Origin: a virus
IMG/VR virus record: IMGVR_UViG_3300021364_000009
Location: 1 to 64,000 of that record
Strand: one strand, 5' to 3'
Length of the DNA: 64,000 nucleotides
In this document: piece after piece, positions 8,141-18,420 of the stretch
Numbering within the stretch: position 1 is the first letter of the stretch
Layout of the letters: each line of letters begins with the position of its first letter
Notes under the pieces: generated by a model
Database searches by the model: none
What the model was told of the DNA's origin: nothing
The model's input: only the letters and a program-made list of their open reading frames with translations
Position numbers and translations under genes: made by a program

Positions 8141-9262
8141 ATGTCCAACCCATACGAGGAAATAAGACACCTTATTTATGATGGTTTTTTACAAAACCAC
8201 ATCATAATAAAAGAGCATGATTTCTTTCTGAAATTCAAGAACCCTTCTAACGAAGACTTAGACTGGATTTCAGAATATTCTCCTACTATAATGTGGAAGA
8301 AAGAAATCGCTCTTCTTGGGAGAAGCATACATTCGATTAACGGTCAGTCAGTGGACAAGAGTCAAACGCTCGAAGTGATACAGCTCTTGTCTACTTTTAA
8401 CTCTCAGACTATTAACCGTATTTCTTCTCTTGTATATAGGTTGATGGAGAGTGCTAAAGAGGCTCACCAATATTTAGAGGCGTACTGTTATGAAGACGAG
8501 TCTCGTTCTTTGTGGGGTATGTGGTTAGCTAATCAGAAGTTTGGCTATTCTCCTATAAGAAATCAGACTATCCTGAACGAGATACAAACTTCTTGGGTGA
8601 ATTGGAACCTTGCTGAAGATGAGAGGAAGTCTTCTCGCATCGCTTGGGATCAAGCTTTGTTGGTTACTTCTAGTATGAACCATAAAGGAGCCAAAGAAAT
8701 AAGCTCTAAGTGGGAAGTGACGGATAAGAAAGAAGAAGAATATCGCTCAGAAATAAAGAGAAAAGCTAAAACAGGCACTCTCGACACGGCTTCTGTTTCT
8801 AATTTAAGAAATAAGCTAGACACTTTTGATGATCTCAAAGAAGAAATGAGAAAGTGGGTGGCAGGGGAAGAAGACGATCACGATAAGATCGTAAGAGAGT
8901 ATAAAGAGTCGATGTATCAGCGGATAGAAGAGAACAAGCAAAGAGCTGAAGACATCAGAAGAAGGAACGAAGAGAGAAGGAAAGATTTATCAATTTTTAA
9001 TGATCCTTCTTATAGGAGTAGTCCTGTGGTTGCTTTATCTGATGAGGAAGTGAAAAAGATGGTTTCTTCTACCAAGAAATACAAAATCTCAGACGATCAC
9101 GAAGAGAAGTTCGAGCATGTTAAAGAGAGATACATTACGGCTCGGCAATCTAGTGGCAATTTGAAGATTGGTGAAGATGGGGACATCGTAGACACTAAGA
9201 AGAGTAAGCAATCTTTAATGGATGAGATTAAAAAAAGACCCACTGTTTTAGGAGATAGATGA
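8141..9262 (+). CDS. Tail gene preceding the tape measure (second chaperone-like)
   Basis: A 373-residue helical protein with a hydrophobic N-terminal half (about 1-190) and a very charged, probably coiled C-terminal half rich in Lys and Glu (about 195-300). It sits exactly between the first chaperone-like gene and the tape measure and overlaps the latter by 4 bases (ATGA), which indicates coupled translation. It has only a weak ribosome site of its own, so it probably depends on ribosomes from the upstream gene. A role in escorting the tape measure is inferred from position; no motif confirms it. Confidence 0.5.
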   Translation: MSNPYEEIRHLIYDGFLQNHIIIKEHDFFLKFKNPSNEDLDWISEYSPTIMWKKEIALLGRSIHSINGQSVDKSQTLEVIQLLSTFNSQTINRISSLVYRLMESAKEAHQYLEAYCYEDESRSLWGMWLANQKFGYSPIRNQTILNEIQTSWVNWNLAEDERKSSRIAWDQALLVTSSMNHKGAKEISSKWEVTDKKEEEYRSEIKRKAKTGTLDTASVSNLRNKLDTFDDLKEEMRKWVAGEEDDHDKIVREYKESMYQRIEENKQRAEDIRRRNEERRKDLSIFNDPSYRSSPVVALSDEEVKKMVSSTKKYKISDDHEEKFEHVKERYITARQSSGNLKIGEDGDIVDTKKSKQSLMDEIKKRPTVLGDR

Positions 9263-12200
9263 TGGCTAGTGACGCAACTAAAGTAGCAGAAATAGGGGGT
9301 AGCTTAGATAGTATTTTAGGGACTCTTCAAAAAGCAGGAAAGCTAGATATTATTTCTGCTGAAGACTTAAAGAGAATGAAGTCTATGGAGAAGTTGTCGA
9401 GAGACGTTTCTAAGACTTTGGTTGAGGGCGGTGCTAAGAACTATTCTCTTATGGCTCGGAACTTAGAGGCTATTTCTTCTCGTCTTGGTGGTCTTCAACA
9501 AGAGCAGATGAAATATCTTAAGATTTACGAAAAAGCAGTTCAGTCGGGTAATGAGAATATGATCAGACTCGCTGAAAAGAGGCTCAAACTAGCCAATAAA
9601 CAAATGGAGTCTAAAAAGAAAGAAATAGAGATAGAGCAAAAGAGATACACGTTAGAATATCAGAAGCTCAAAGATTTAAAGAAAGAAATGGAATTTGCAG
9701 GGTCTAACATGCAGGGTACGATCTTTGACCCTGACCTTAACTTTAGAAATATAGATAAAATCTCAGAATATGCTGAAGGTCAGTTCGGGAACGTAGCAGA
9801 CGCATTTGGTGATGCTATGAGTGGGAGTCTTGATAATGTTGCTCAAAGAGGCATTGGAATAACGAGAGGTATAGCTAAAAGACTAAGAATAGCTGGCCAA
9901 CAAATCGAAGCTAAGTCAGGAGCTGGTGGACATTCTAAGTTAGGAGGAGCTTTAACTAAGCTAGGAAAAGGATTGGCTATTTTTGGAGGTGTGGCTGCAG
10001 GTTTGTTTGCAGTAGCAAAAGCAATGCAAGCAGTAGAGGAAGCACAAAAAGGTGCGAACAAAGAACTCTTAGACTCTATTGGTGGCACAGACCTAATGGT
10101 CGAGGGGACTAACAATCTTTATGATTCAGTGAATAAACTGAGGAAAGATTTAGCTGACGGGTCATTTGCTAATTCTATGGGTATGACTCTCGATGAAGTA
10201 AGAGGGCTAGTGGGCGAGCTTCATAATGTAGACATCACTATGAGAAGTCTTGGTGGAAATACTTATGCTCTCAAAGACATCATGAAGGATTTCCAAGCAC
10301 AATCTAAGATGCTAGGTGTTTCTTTTGGAGAGGTTGCAGAGTATTCTAACAACTTTAGGATGGAGCTAGGGTATGCGGCTTCGGATGCGTCATTCTTAGA
10401 AAGAATGGCAGACCAATTCAATACCATCAGAGATTTAGCTCTTCAATCTGGATACAACACTAACAAGTTTTTTCAGACTGTAAAGAAATTGACAGAGGGT
10501 GTTGACAACATGAACTATCGTGTTGGTCAAGCAGGTAAGTTATTTCTTAACTTGTCTAAGGTTTTAGGTCCGAAAGCGGCGGAAGCCTTCGCAGAAGGTC
10601 TAGCAGGTGGGTTCAAAGGCGAGGGTGTTGTTGATAGGTACAAAAGAATAATTCTTACAGGTGGAAAGAGATCAAAGAAAGTTATTCAAAGTGTAGCCGA
10701 ATCCGCAGCTACCAATTTCAAGAAAACCTTTCAAGGGTCAGGCTCAGAAGATTTTAGCAAAGAGAAAGAAATACTTCAGAAATACGGAATTAACGTAGAT
10801 GGAGACAAGAAGGCAATAGTACAGGCTCTAGCAAGTAAGTCAGATAAAGAACGACAGATGATTCTGGGTGAGTTGCAGACTACAGGGACTAAAGGTCAAG
10901 GTATGTCTCGGCAACTTATGGGGATGTTTGACTTAGCTAAGGGTACTAAAGGTGGGCTTTCTAATATGGCTATGGCACTTGGTCAAATGGACATGATGGG
11001 CAGTATGCAAATGCAAATGGCTCAAGTGAACGCATTTCTTGGGGAGAAAGGTTTTGCAGGAGCAAGTGCTACACAACTAGAAGCTCTTTCTAACTACACA
11101 GGGAAGAGCATGGAAGAGCTTGAGAATATGCGTCAGATTGACTTCATGATGAGAGGTCAATATATGGAGCTTGAAAAAATAAAGCAAAGTGCCAAAACAG
11201 ACGCACAAAAAACCGCAGAACTAGAACAAAAAGGTTTTAAAGGTCTAAAATTTGAGGGTGGTAAGTTAGTAACAGACTCGGGAGACGAAGTTAAGAATCT
11301 CAATGACTACATGGCTTCTCAAGGTTCTGTAATAGAAGACATGAAGATGGACACCACTACTCAAAATCAACTTTTGAGAGATAATACAGATGCCACGCTT
11401 ACTTCGGCTCAAATGATTAACAATCATTTAGGTGGTATTATGCAAAATGCCACGGACTATTTAGGCATGATGGCAAGAAGAAAAGTTAGTAAAGAAGAAC
11501 AAATACAACTAGACACTATAGAGCAAATTAACGCTAAAATAAAAGCTCTGAATCAGGATGGCACAGAAAAAGAGGCTAAGATTAGATCAGAGATCAATGC
11601 TTTAGAGGCATCTAAAGAGGGTGTTACAGACGCAGGGAGATTATTAGAAATAAACAGGGCTATTGAAGAAAAACAGAATTCTCTTACTACTTTGAGAGAA
11701 GATAAAGGTTTAAGGAGTCGGAAATTATTGGCTCAGAAGCGAGCGGCTTCTGGATCGCAGGGTTTGCAGTTAATAAAAGAATTGAATGCTAACTCTGCCT
11801 TTTTGGAAGGAGGAGGTTTTACTTCCCCAGAGTATAGCAAAACATTACTAGATAGAGGTTTAAAGGGTAAGAGTAGGGAGGAGTTGCAGAAAATGGGGTA
11901 CACTCCCGAACAGGCAAGTAATCTAATTGCTCGAAATGCTGTTTTAGATAGTCAGGGGGCACATCTAAAAGGTTCGCATGTTGCTACATCGAGTCAAGCA
12001 CAAGCTTTAATTGATGATTTGGCGAGTAGTGATGACAGCAAGGTGCATGGGGGAGCAATAAATCAAACTACGATGCAATCTGGTTATTATGCAAACGTCG
12101 CAAAGGCTCATATGGAGACTACAACGGAAGTAAGGCAGGCACTAGAATCAGTAGGCATTCAGAAGCAAGGGTTTGCTCCTAATTCTCCGTTTATAGATAC

Positions 12201-12819
12201 CAAAAGTGGGATAGACATTACTGACCGAGAAAAGAATGCACAAAAAATTGCAGATGAAATCAAGAGTTTACAAGACAAATTAACTAGCGAGACAGATGAG
12301 AAGAAAAAAGAGGAACTGCGTCAGAAAATATTCACTAAGAATAGACACATGAAAGATTTCTATGTGGACACACAAGTTCAAGCATTACGAGAAGCAAAAA
12401 AAATAGAAAGTCAGGGTTATGTTAAGGATATTTTAGGGGAAGAAACTAAGCTTGATACTGCAAACCAACGCAAAAACGCTATGCAAAAACTGAGGCAAAA
12501 GCTTGAAGGTATGGCCGCAGATGACCCGAATAGGGATAGGGTTCAAAATGCGATAAATCAATTAGGTGCAAGTGAAGTTTTCTATTCTAAAGACTCAAGA
12601 AGTGCTTCAACTAGCAATAGACCTATGCTCTTTAGGAGAGGTACTCTTACAGTAGGGCAACCATACGATCAAGTCGATATGTATGACCCTAGAGGAAGAG
12701 GGGCAAGCGGAGGGGGAGGCGTCACAAATGTTATTAATGTTTATGGAGGAGATGAGAAGAGGATCGTAGATTTATTTAAGAGAGTTACAAAAGCTAACTC
12801 AGGAAGAACAATGGGGTAA
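9259..12819 (+). CDS. Tail tape-measure protein
   Basis: A 1186-residue protein, the longest of the first tail block apart from the hub. Long helical heptad stretches (about 95-150, 755-820, 1000-1060) surround a glycine- and alanine-rich hydrophobic segment (about 225-260, LGKGLAIFGGVAAGLFAVAKA), as is typical of tape measures. The family rule of about 0.15 nm per residue would predict a tail near 180 nm. It sets tail length during assembly and exits through the tube at infection. ATGATG overlaps the preceding stop, with TAGGAG just upstream. The second half has few AGAAATA words (none from about 11650 to 13060). Confidence 0.8.
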   Translation: MMASDATKVAEIGGSLDSILGTLQKAGKLDIISAEDLKRMKSMEKLSRDVSKTLVEGGAKNYSLMARNLEAISSRLGGLQQEQMKYLKIYEKAVQSGNENMIRLAEKRLKLANKQMESKKKEIEIEQKRYTLEYQKLKDLKKEMEFAGSNMQGTIFDPDLNFRNIDKISEYAEGQFGNVADAFGDAMSGSLDNVAQRGIGITRGIAKRLRIAGQQIEAKSGAGGHSKLGGALTKLGKGLAIFGGVAAGLFAVAKAMQAVEEAQKGANKELLDSIGGTDLMVEGTNNLYDSVNKLRKDLADGSFANSMGMTLDEVRGLVGELHNVDITMRSLGGNTYALKDIMKDFQAQSKMLGVSFGEVAEYSNNFRMELGYAASDASFLERMADQFNTIRDLALQSGYNTNKFFQTVKKLTEGVDNMNYRVGQAGKLFLNLSKVLGPKAAEAFAEGLAGGFKGEGVVDRYKRIILTGGKRSKKVIQSVAESAATNFKKTFQGSGSEDFSKEKEILQKYGINVDGDKKAIVQALASKSDKERQMILGELQTTGTKGQGMSRQLMGMFDLAKGTKGGLSNMAMALGQMDMMGSMQMQMAQVNAFLGEKGFAGASATQLEALSNYTGKSMEELENMRQIDFMMRGQYMELEKIKQSAKTDAQKTAELEQKGFKGLKFEGGKLVTDSGDEVKNLNDYMASQGSVIEDMKMDTTTQNQLLRDNTDATLTSAQMINNHLGGIMQNATDYLGMMARRKVSKEEQIQLDTIEQINAKIKALNQDGTEKEAKIRSEINALEASKEGVTDAGRLLEINRAIEEKQNSLTTLREDKGLRSRKLLAQKRAASGSQGLQLIKELNANSAFLEGGGFTSPEYSKTLLDRGLKGKSREELQKMGYTPEQASNLIARNAVLDSQGAHLKGSHVATSSQAQALIDDLASSDDSKVHGGAINQTTMQSGYYANVAKAHMETTTEVRQALESVGIQKQGFAPNSPFIDTKSGIDITDREKNAQKIADEIKSLQDKLTSETDEKKKEELRQKIFTKNRHMKDFYVDTQVQALREAKKIESQGYVKDILGEETKLDTANQRKNAMQKLRQKLEGMAADDPNRDRVQNAINQLGASEVFYSKDSRSASTSNRPMLFRRGTLTVGQPYDQVDMYDPRGRGASGGGGVTNVINVYGGDEKRIVDLFKRVTKANSGRTMG

Positions 12820-12822
12820 AAA

Positions 12823-13461
12823 ATGGCTAAGATTATAAACACCCCTTTTAGATCACACGAAGATCAGTTTTTAAATCAGAATAAGCGTCCTGTTGTTTTT
12901 GACATAATCGCCCCAGATGGACGCAACTCTATGCTTCCCGAAGGGATTAAGCTAGTCTGCCACTCGAACCCAAAAGATTTAAATTTCAGCTACACTAAAA
13001 AAGTCTCACGTTCTCCTACTATTGGGGGGTGGGTTGAGACGTATTGGGGAGAAGAGCCTTATACTATTTCTTTATCTCTTTCTTCTGGAGGCTTCATCCG
13101 TCTAGGTTCGGGTTTGTCCAATGTTACAGGTCCTGTTAAGACTCTTGGCAGTGCATTAGACTCCAAAGAGACTTTCGGTGAAGACTTGGGTGGAAATAGA
13201 AGAGAAACAATTACTTATGACAAGTATTTAGACCTTCTCTCTTTGTTTCACAACAATGGCTCTATCTACGACGAGCAAGGCTTTGTGGTATTACAAGGCT
13301 CTATTAAAATGTCTTATGACGGGGGGACATGGTTTGGTTGGTTTCAGAGTTTCTCCGTGGCAGAGGCTGCTGAGAAGCCTTATTCTTTCGATCTCTCTTG
13401 TGTCTTCCAAGTAGAAAGAGAAATACACGGTGTGAGAACACAAGGAGGCGTGTTTAGATGA
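12823..13461 (+). CDS. Baseplate/tail-completion protein, copy A
   Basis: A 212-residue beta-rich protein directly after the tape measure. It aligns by eye with the next gene: SNPKDLNFSY matches INPASLDVAY, a WGEE motif and a GGFI motif are shared, YDKYLDLLSLFHNNGS matches YRQLMSLLAIYKNGS, and SYDGGTWFGWFQSFS matches HYDGQTWEGRINSFS. Position and fold type suggest the junction between tube and hub, as for the tube-initiator or LysM-type baseplate proteins of other contractile systems. The exact role is inferred. A 4-base ATGA overlap links it to the next gene. Confidence 0.6.
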   Translation: MAKIINTPFRSHEDQFLNQNKRPVVFDIIAPDGRNSMLPEGIKLVCHSNPKDLNFSYTKKVSRSPTIGGWVETYWGEEPYTISLSLSSGGFIRLGSGLSNVTGPVKTLGSALDSKETFGEDLGGNRRETITYDKYLDLLSLFHNNGSIYDEQGFVVLQGSIKMSYDGGTWFGWFQSFSVAEAAEKPYSFDLSCVFQVEREIHGVRTQGGVFR

Positions 13462-14456
13462 AAGGAACTACCGCTACATTTCCCTATGTTAATCTTCCTA
13501 CAGATGAGGACTTCATATTATTTCCTGAAGATAATATTGGAACCATCCCTATTGATGGCAGTCATCAGAATCTAAGAAGGTTCTCACCTTTCATCTTGGA
13601 AGTAATACCTCCTAAGATTAATGATCCAAGCACAGGACAAGAAAGAGTCATAAACTATGGTTTAGTCTCAAGAGTACAAGAAAGAAATAAGCCCTTCTCT
13701 TCTCCTTTGCGAGAGGTACAGCAAACAAGACCTGTGAGAAGCTCTAGGATTTCCCCTAATATTTCTTCATTAGCGTCTCAGCCTGTAGGAGGCCGAAGAA
13801 GCCGAGCACAAGGAGAGAGCTTTGTTACGATTTCTGACTCTTTAAGCTCTAGGTTTACGGACAGAAATAACCTCTTAGAGGTTGCAAGGCAGACATTTGC
13901 TTTGGATTTCTTGCCTCCTATAGTGTTTCTGATAAACCCTGCTAGTTTAGATGTCGCTTATAATGCCATTCAGAATTTCTCTGAACAGACTAGATATGGT
14001 TTTATATTTCAGAGATGGGGTGAGGAACTTCCTGAGTTGTCTTTGAGCTGTAGGATTGGTGGTTTTATTGCGGGTCGTGCTCAGAATGAGTCTGTAGACG
14101 AGAATGGAAATCTCCGAGGGGTTTCAGGTTTACAGATGGCAAGCAAGAAAGACAGTGCTTCTTATCGTCAGTTGATGTCTTTGCTCGCTATTTATAAGAA
14201 TGGGTCTGCTCTTGTAGATACTGTAAGCAGATCGAGGGCATATTATGCTGTAGGTAGACAAGCTATCCATTATGACGGGCAAACATGGGAGGGGAGAATA
14301 AACTCCTTCTCCTATACTGAAGATGAGAACTCTATTCATGGAGGTCTTACTTTGGATATTGGATTTACTGTCTATAAGCACTACTGGCACGATCAAGGTA
14401 GTGGTGGCATACAATCACATCTGACGAATGTGAACAAAAAAGAAGGAGGTAGATAA
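13458..14456 (+). CDS. Baseplate/tail-completion protein, copy B
   Basis: A 332-residue paralogue of the preceding protein. The shared domain occupies about residues 150-315 (INPASLDVAY, QRWGEELPELSLS, IGGFI, YRQLMSLLAIYKNGS, DGQTWEGRINSFS). A unique N-terminal region of about 150 residues, Arg- and Ser-rich and probably extended, precedes it. The extension could reach into a neighbouring baseplate protein. The gene starts inside the stop of copy A and ends with TAATG, overlapping the hub gene by one base, so three genes are translated as a coupled set. Function is inferred from position. Confidence 0.6.
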   Translation: MKGTTATFPYVNLPTDEDFILFPEDNIGTIPIDGSHQNLRRFSPFILEVIPPKINDPSTGQERVINYGLVSRVQERNKPFSSPLREVQQTRPVRSSRISPNISSLASQPVGGRRSRAQGESFVTISDSLSSRFTDRNNLLEVARQTFALDFLPPIVFLINPASLDVAYNAIQNFSEQTRYGFIFQRWGEELPELSLSCRIGGFIAGRAQNESVDENGNLRGVSGLQMASKKDSASYRQLMSLLAIYKNGSALVDTVSRSRAYYAVGRQAIHYDGQTWEGRINSFSYTEDENSIHGGLTLDIGFTVYKHYWHDQGSGGIQSHLTNVNKKEGGR

Positions 14457-17400
14457 TGTCTGTAGAAAAAAGACCTTTTGCAGGAAATTGGTCTCCTGAC
14501 ATTCTTAATTATAAGAGGAAATACACCACTTGGACACCTGACGCTATTGTGCTTTTCAATGGAGACACAAAGTTACCTGGATGTAATGAGTGTAAGAATA
14601 AGATAGATTTCCAATCTTTTATTACGAGCGTCAACTGTAGTGCAGGTACGGATTCAGGTTCTTCTTCAGCGGATATTTCTTTATCTATCCCATCTCATTA
14701 TGGGGACAGTATATTTAAAGATGGAGAGTTTTTATTTGAAACAGGTGTAGAGATAAACATTTATTACAGAGGTTTTTTTGAAGTAAGTGGTTTAAGACCA
14801 GAAGGGGAAATAGTTTCAGAGAATATAGGCGGAGAGCAAGCGGAGTTTGACTTAAATAAAGTAGAGATGAGACCTTACTACCCTGTGTTTCATGGTGTGG
14901 TGACATCTGTCAGCTATAACTTCTCTGGAGGTTTTTATTCTGCTTCTCTTTCTTGTGCAAACATCCTTCATTTTTGGAACAATCAAAAGATTAGCACCTC
15001 CGCCGCTTACATGGCGGCTAAACCTACTGCGAGTAGAGGTTCTGTAAGATTTGATGGTCATGTTTATACAAACATGACCCCACATCAGATTATCTATGAC
15101 TTGTATCGTGACTCAGCTGGTTCGGCAGATGGGGTAAGTTGGACATTCTCTAAGAAATCTAATCTCACAGGAAAGACACAGTTAGAGGGCAGGTCGGAAA
15201 GTCTTTATTCTCTTTCTTTATTGTATTGGAATACTAGATTCGCTCAAGGTGCTTATTCTTTAAGAATGTACGGAGCTTCGGGGGCAGTCTACACCGGTCT
15301 TCAAACAACATATCTTGGAAATAAGACTGCAACCTCAAGGCGTCTGCAAAAGTTGAGCACTGCAGCTCCTGGATCGAAAAGTGCGAGAGAGTTTCAAACG
15401 GAATATGCGATTAAGCTCTCTGAGAGCGATGAGAAGCTCAGAGTATTAAGACAACCCGATGGTGATCTTCTTCCTGCTCTTCCGGGAAGTAAGACAGGAG
15501 TATCTGTAGCAGATCAGAAAGCGTTTATTCCCGATGTTTCTGCGATGGGTAGTTTCGAGCTTTTTGACACACAATATGACACAAAGCTTGGTATTGCAGG
15601 TCTAGTCGCAGACAAAGCTGGCTATGAGTTTTATCAAGATGTAGATGGTTCTTTGGTTTTTAAACCGCCCTTCTATAACTTAGATACAAGTTCGAGCCGT
15701 GTTTACAGGATAGAGAATGAGGACATTCTTGATATTTCTTTTGAGAACCAAGAGCCTGAGTACACTTATGCTGTCTGTAAGGGGGGCTTATTTAGAAATA
15801 CAGCAGGTCTTGGTATGGAAGGTACTTGGGGTGTTAAGAGTACTTATGTAGACTATAGGCTAGTAGCGAAATATGGTTGGAAAGCATTAGAGTTCGACAC
15901 CACTTTCTTTAACAATAAGATTGCCGCTTACTATGCGGCCGTCGTTGAATTAGAGAAATCTAACGTAAACATAAATGGGTGTAGTGTGACTATACCTTTA
16001 CGTCCAGAGATGAGACCGGGTTATCCTATATATATTCCTTACATAGATTGCTTTTATTACGTCTCTGCAATAAGCCATTCATTTTCTTTTGGGTCAGATT
16101 GCACTACTAGCTTGACTCTGACTGCGAGAAGAAAGAAGTTCCATGCTCCCGCAACTTCAGAGAAAAATGGCATCGAAAGTATCAACTTAGCTAACCCTGC
16201 TCTCCCTCCCAAGAGACTTATCGCTAAAGATAGGCGTGGACACTACAACACTATTGGTTTCCCTAATGTGGTCATGGCACTTGACCCTACAAAAGTGAAT
16301 CCCAACCATTCTTTCTTTAGGTTTGATTTCCATCAAGGGCTTACTTCTAACAACAGTAAGCTTAGGACGGCTTTTAAGAATGGACTCGTATTACAAGCCT
16401 ATGAGATGGGGGTCTTAACTCTCTCAAGAGATGCGAGTGCAAATCCACAAGACGATGGCTTCTTTAATGGTCCTTGGGTTTTGTCAATTCCTTCAGAGGA
16501 AGGTGGTGTGATTCAAACTCGTCTTGGAGTTGAGAAGGGGTATGCTTCAACGTATGATGCGGCTAAAGACAGATTCAAAAGAGGTAAATATGTAGGTGTG
16601 GATATTTCTGGGACAGGGGCACTTAGAAAATTAGCACAGCAGAGAGATGCGAAGATTCAAGAAGCACTTAAGAGTAAGAACAGTAAAGACTTTGGAGAAA
16701 TAGATAAGGAAGCAAGGGCAGAATATTATCGTCGTCGTAGTGAGCTTAGAGCAAAAGAAGGGGGTAGTTTTTCGGTAATAGATTTAATCGACCTTGTACA
16801 AGATAGTAATCCTAGTGGAGGTCAGCCTGAAAACACGACAGCAAGCACCGCTAATATTCTTAAGATGTTGGATGATAAGAAATCTTCTTTTAATCCTAAT
16901 GTTCCAGGTTATTACCGCTACTATTCTAGTTCTCACCCAAAACCTGAACACCAAGCTCCTGAAGATATGAAAACAGACAAGGATGGGAACCTTGTTTCTT
17001 TAGACCCACAACTTTTAGTCGATGGCGTTGAAGGCTTTATCTTAAAAGATAAGCAAACCTTTGGAGCCTTGCCCGATGAGGTTGTGGTACAGAAAGAGAA
17101 AATTAAAAGAGGGTTTAAAACTAAGACCAAATATTCTAAGACAGAACCAGAAATAGTTCCTACGAAAGATATTCTTCATCTTTCTTTCCAATATCATGGA
17201 GCTTATAAGAAAAAAGGAATCTACAAGGACACGATCAAAGTACAGCGTAGTCCTAAAAGTATCGAAAGAGACATCAGGATAGCAGTCAAACGTGGTGTGG
17301 ATAGTGCGTTTAAAGGGAAGAAGTCTATTTCTTCTTCCGACTTAGTGGCGAAAGTTTTCAACAATGCTACTAAAGCAAATGCTGTAGGTGCTCAATTGAA

Positions 17401-18415
17401 GGCCGCCCAAGTCCGTTTTAAAGGAGAGTATGTTTCGATAACAGATAACCACCCTACTGTTCCTATTAAAGAAAAGAGGGGTATTATATCTCAAACCGCC
17501 ACAGGTATTATTTTTGCAGTCAAATCAGACCATCCTGCTATTTTTACTAGAGGTGCGTCCCTTTCTGAAGCAGAGTACAAAGCAGAAGTAGATAAAATAG
17601 CTTCAGACTTATCGAATATATTTAATGTATCTATCTCAGGGTCAGCAGGGATTTCAGGGAAATCCAAAGTTGGAGAGTCTAATAAGTTTAATGGCTATGT
17701 CTCACCGATATTTCCCATTTCAGATGAAAAAGGCTATGAGGTTTTCGGGGCTTACCAATATGGTAGGGGCTTAGATATTGTCCCAAACGCTGAGTTTGAT
17801 TCTCTTTTGAAGAGAGACGCTACTCAGCTTCTGACGAACAGAGAGTCAGATCAGCTTCTTGAGGATATAAAGGGAGGTAAAGGACGTTTTGCTTTTATTG
17901 CAGCCGCACAAAGTGCTTATAAGAGAATAAACGGCGATGGGGCAGAAATAGGTCAAGAATTAAAAGATGTGTATTTCAGACTAACAGGCGAAGAAGCACC
18001 TGGAACTAGAAAAAACCTAATATCGGGTATTGCGAATGCTTTAGAAGGTTCCGATAGGCAAGATCAAGTCGTAGTAAATACACCGATACGACTCAGAGAC
18101 CTTCGACCATTATTACAAGACAAAGAAGCCTGTGATTGTCGTGCAGATAATGCAGATATTCAGATAGTGCTCGCAGAAGAATTTCTTCAACCTGTAGACG
18201 GTGACGAGCAAGAATCTGCGATAGTGAGAGCACAAAAAGCGAAGATTAAGGGTAAAGTTAAAGAATGGTCTGACAGGCAGTCTTCTTTACAAGGAGAGGT
18301 AGAGACTTCTTCTTCTGCCCCACTTCCAACAAATATAAGAAGTAGACTAGAAGGAGCACTTAAAGATTTAGGCTCTCTGAGTGATTTTCCAATACCTAAG
18401 CCTCCAAAGGATTAA
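14456..18415 (+). CDS. Baseplate hub protein (gpD/gp27-like) with long C-terminal extension
   Basis: A 1319-residue protein. The N-terminal 570 residues have the pattern of hub proteins (T4 gp27, P2 gpD, Mu gp44): early beta strands with a GVVTSVSYNFSGG turn (about 147-159), a domain with GYEFYQDVDGSLVFKPP (about 388-404) followed by NEDILDISFENQEPEYTY, and a strand-rich end at about 560 (TSLTLTARRKKF). Residues 580-1319 are an unrelated charged extension of unknown role, including a segment with QYGRGLDI. Hubs form the trimer that connects tube and spike. The usual family length is 350-450, so this one is unusually long. No lysozyme motif was found in the extension. Confidence 0.65.
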   Translation: MSVEKRPFAGNWSPDILNYKRKYTTWTPDAIVLFNGDTKLPGCNECKNKIDFQSFITSVNCSAGTDSGSSSADISLSIPSHYGDSIFKDGEFLFETGVEINIYYRGFFEVSGLRPEGEIVSENIGGEQAEFDLNKVEMRPYYPVFHGVVTSVSYNFSGGFYSASLSCANILHFWNNQKISTSAAYMAAKPTASRGSVRFDGHVYTNMTPHQIIYDLYRDSAGSADGVSWTFSKKSNLTGKTQLEGRSESLYSLSLLYWNTRFAQGAYSLRMYGASGAVYTGLQTTYLGNKTATSRRLQKLSTAAPGSKSAREFQTEYAIKLSESDEKLRVLRQPDGDLLPALPGSKTGVSVADQKAFIPDVSAMGSFELFDTQYDTKLGIAGLVADKAGYEFYQDVDGSLVFKPPFYNLDTSSSRVYRIENEDILDISFENQEPEYTYAVCKGGLFRNTAGLGMEGTWGVKSTYVDYRLVAKYGWKALEFDTTFFNNKIAAYYAAVVELEKSNVNINGCSVTIPLRPEMRPGYPIYIPYIDCFYYVSAISHSFSFGSDCTTSLTLTARRKKFHAPATSEKNGIESINLANPALPPKRLIAKDRRGHYNTIGFPNVVMALDPTKVNPNHSFFRFDFHQGLTSNNSKLRTAFKNGLVLQAYEMGVLTLSRDASANPQDDGFFNGPWVLSIPSEEGGVIQTRLGVEKGYASTYDAAKDRFKRGKYVGVDISGTGALRKLAQQRDAKIQEALKSKNSKDFGEIDKEARAEYYRRRSELRAKEGGSFSVIDLIDLVQDSNPSGGQPENTTASTANILKMLDDKKSSFNPNVPGYYRYYSSSHPKPEHQAPEDMKTDKDGNLVSLDPQLLVDGVEGFILKDKQTFGALPDEVVVQKEKIKRGFKTKTKYSKTEPEIVPTKDILHLSFQYHGAYKKKGIYKDTIKVQRSPKSIERDIRIAVKRGVDSAFKGKKSISSSDLVAKVFNNATKANAVGAQLKAAQVRFKGEYVSITDNHPTVPIKEKRGIISQTATGIIFAVKSDHPAIFTRGASLSEAEYKAEVDKIASDLSNIFNVSISGSAGISGKSKVGESNKFNGYVSPIFPISDEKGYEVFGAYQYGRGLDIVPNAEFDSLLKRDATQLLTNRESDQLLEDIKGGKGRFAFIAAAQSAYKRINGDGAEIGQELKDVYFRLTGEEAPGTRKNLISGIANALEGSDRQDQVVVNTPIRLRDLRPLLQDKEACDCRADNADIQIVLAEEFLQPVDGDEQESAIVRAQKAKIKGKVKEWSDRQSSLQGEVETSSSAPLPTNIRSRLEGALKDLGSLSDFPIPKPPKD

Positions 18416-18420
18416 GAAAT

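Noticed and set aside
7547-9262. Programmed frameshift joining the two chaperone-position genes
   Set aside because: No convincing slippery heptamer was seen near the 8137 stop, and the second gene has its own ATG 3 bases later.
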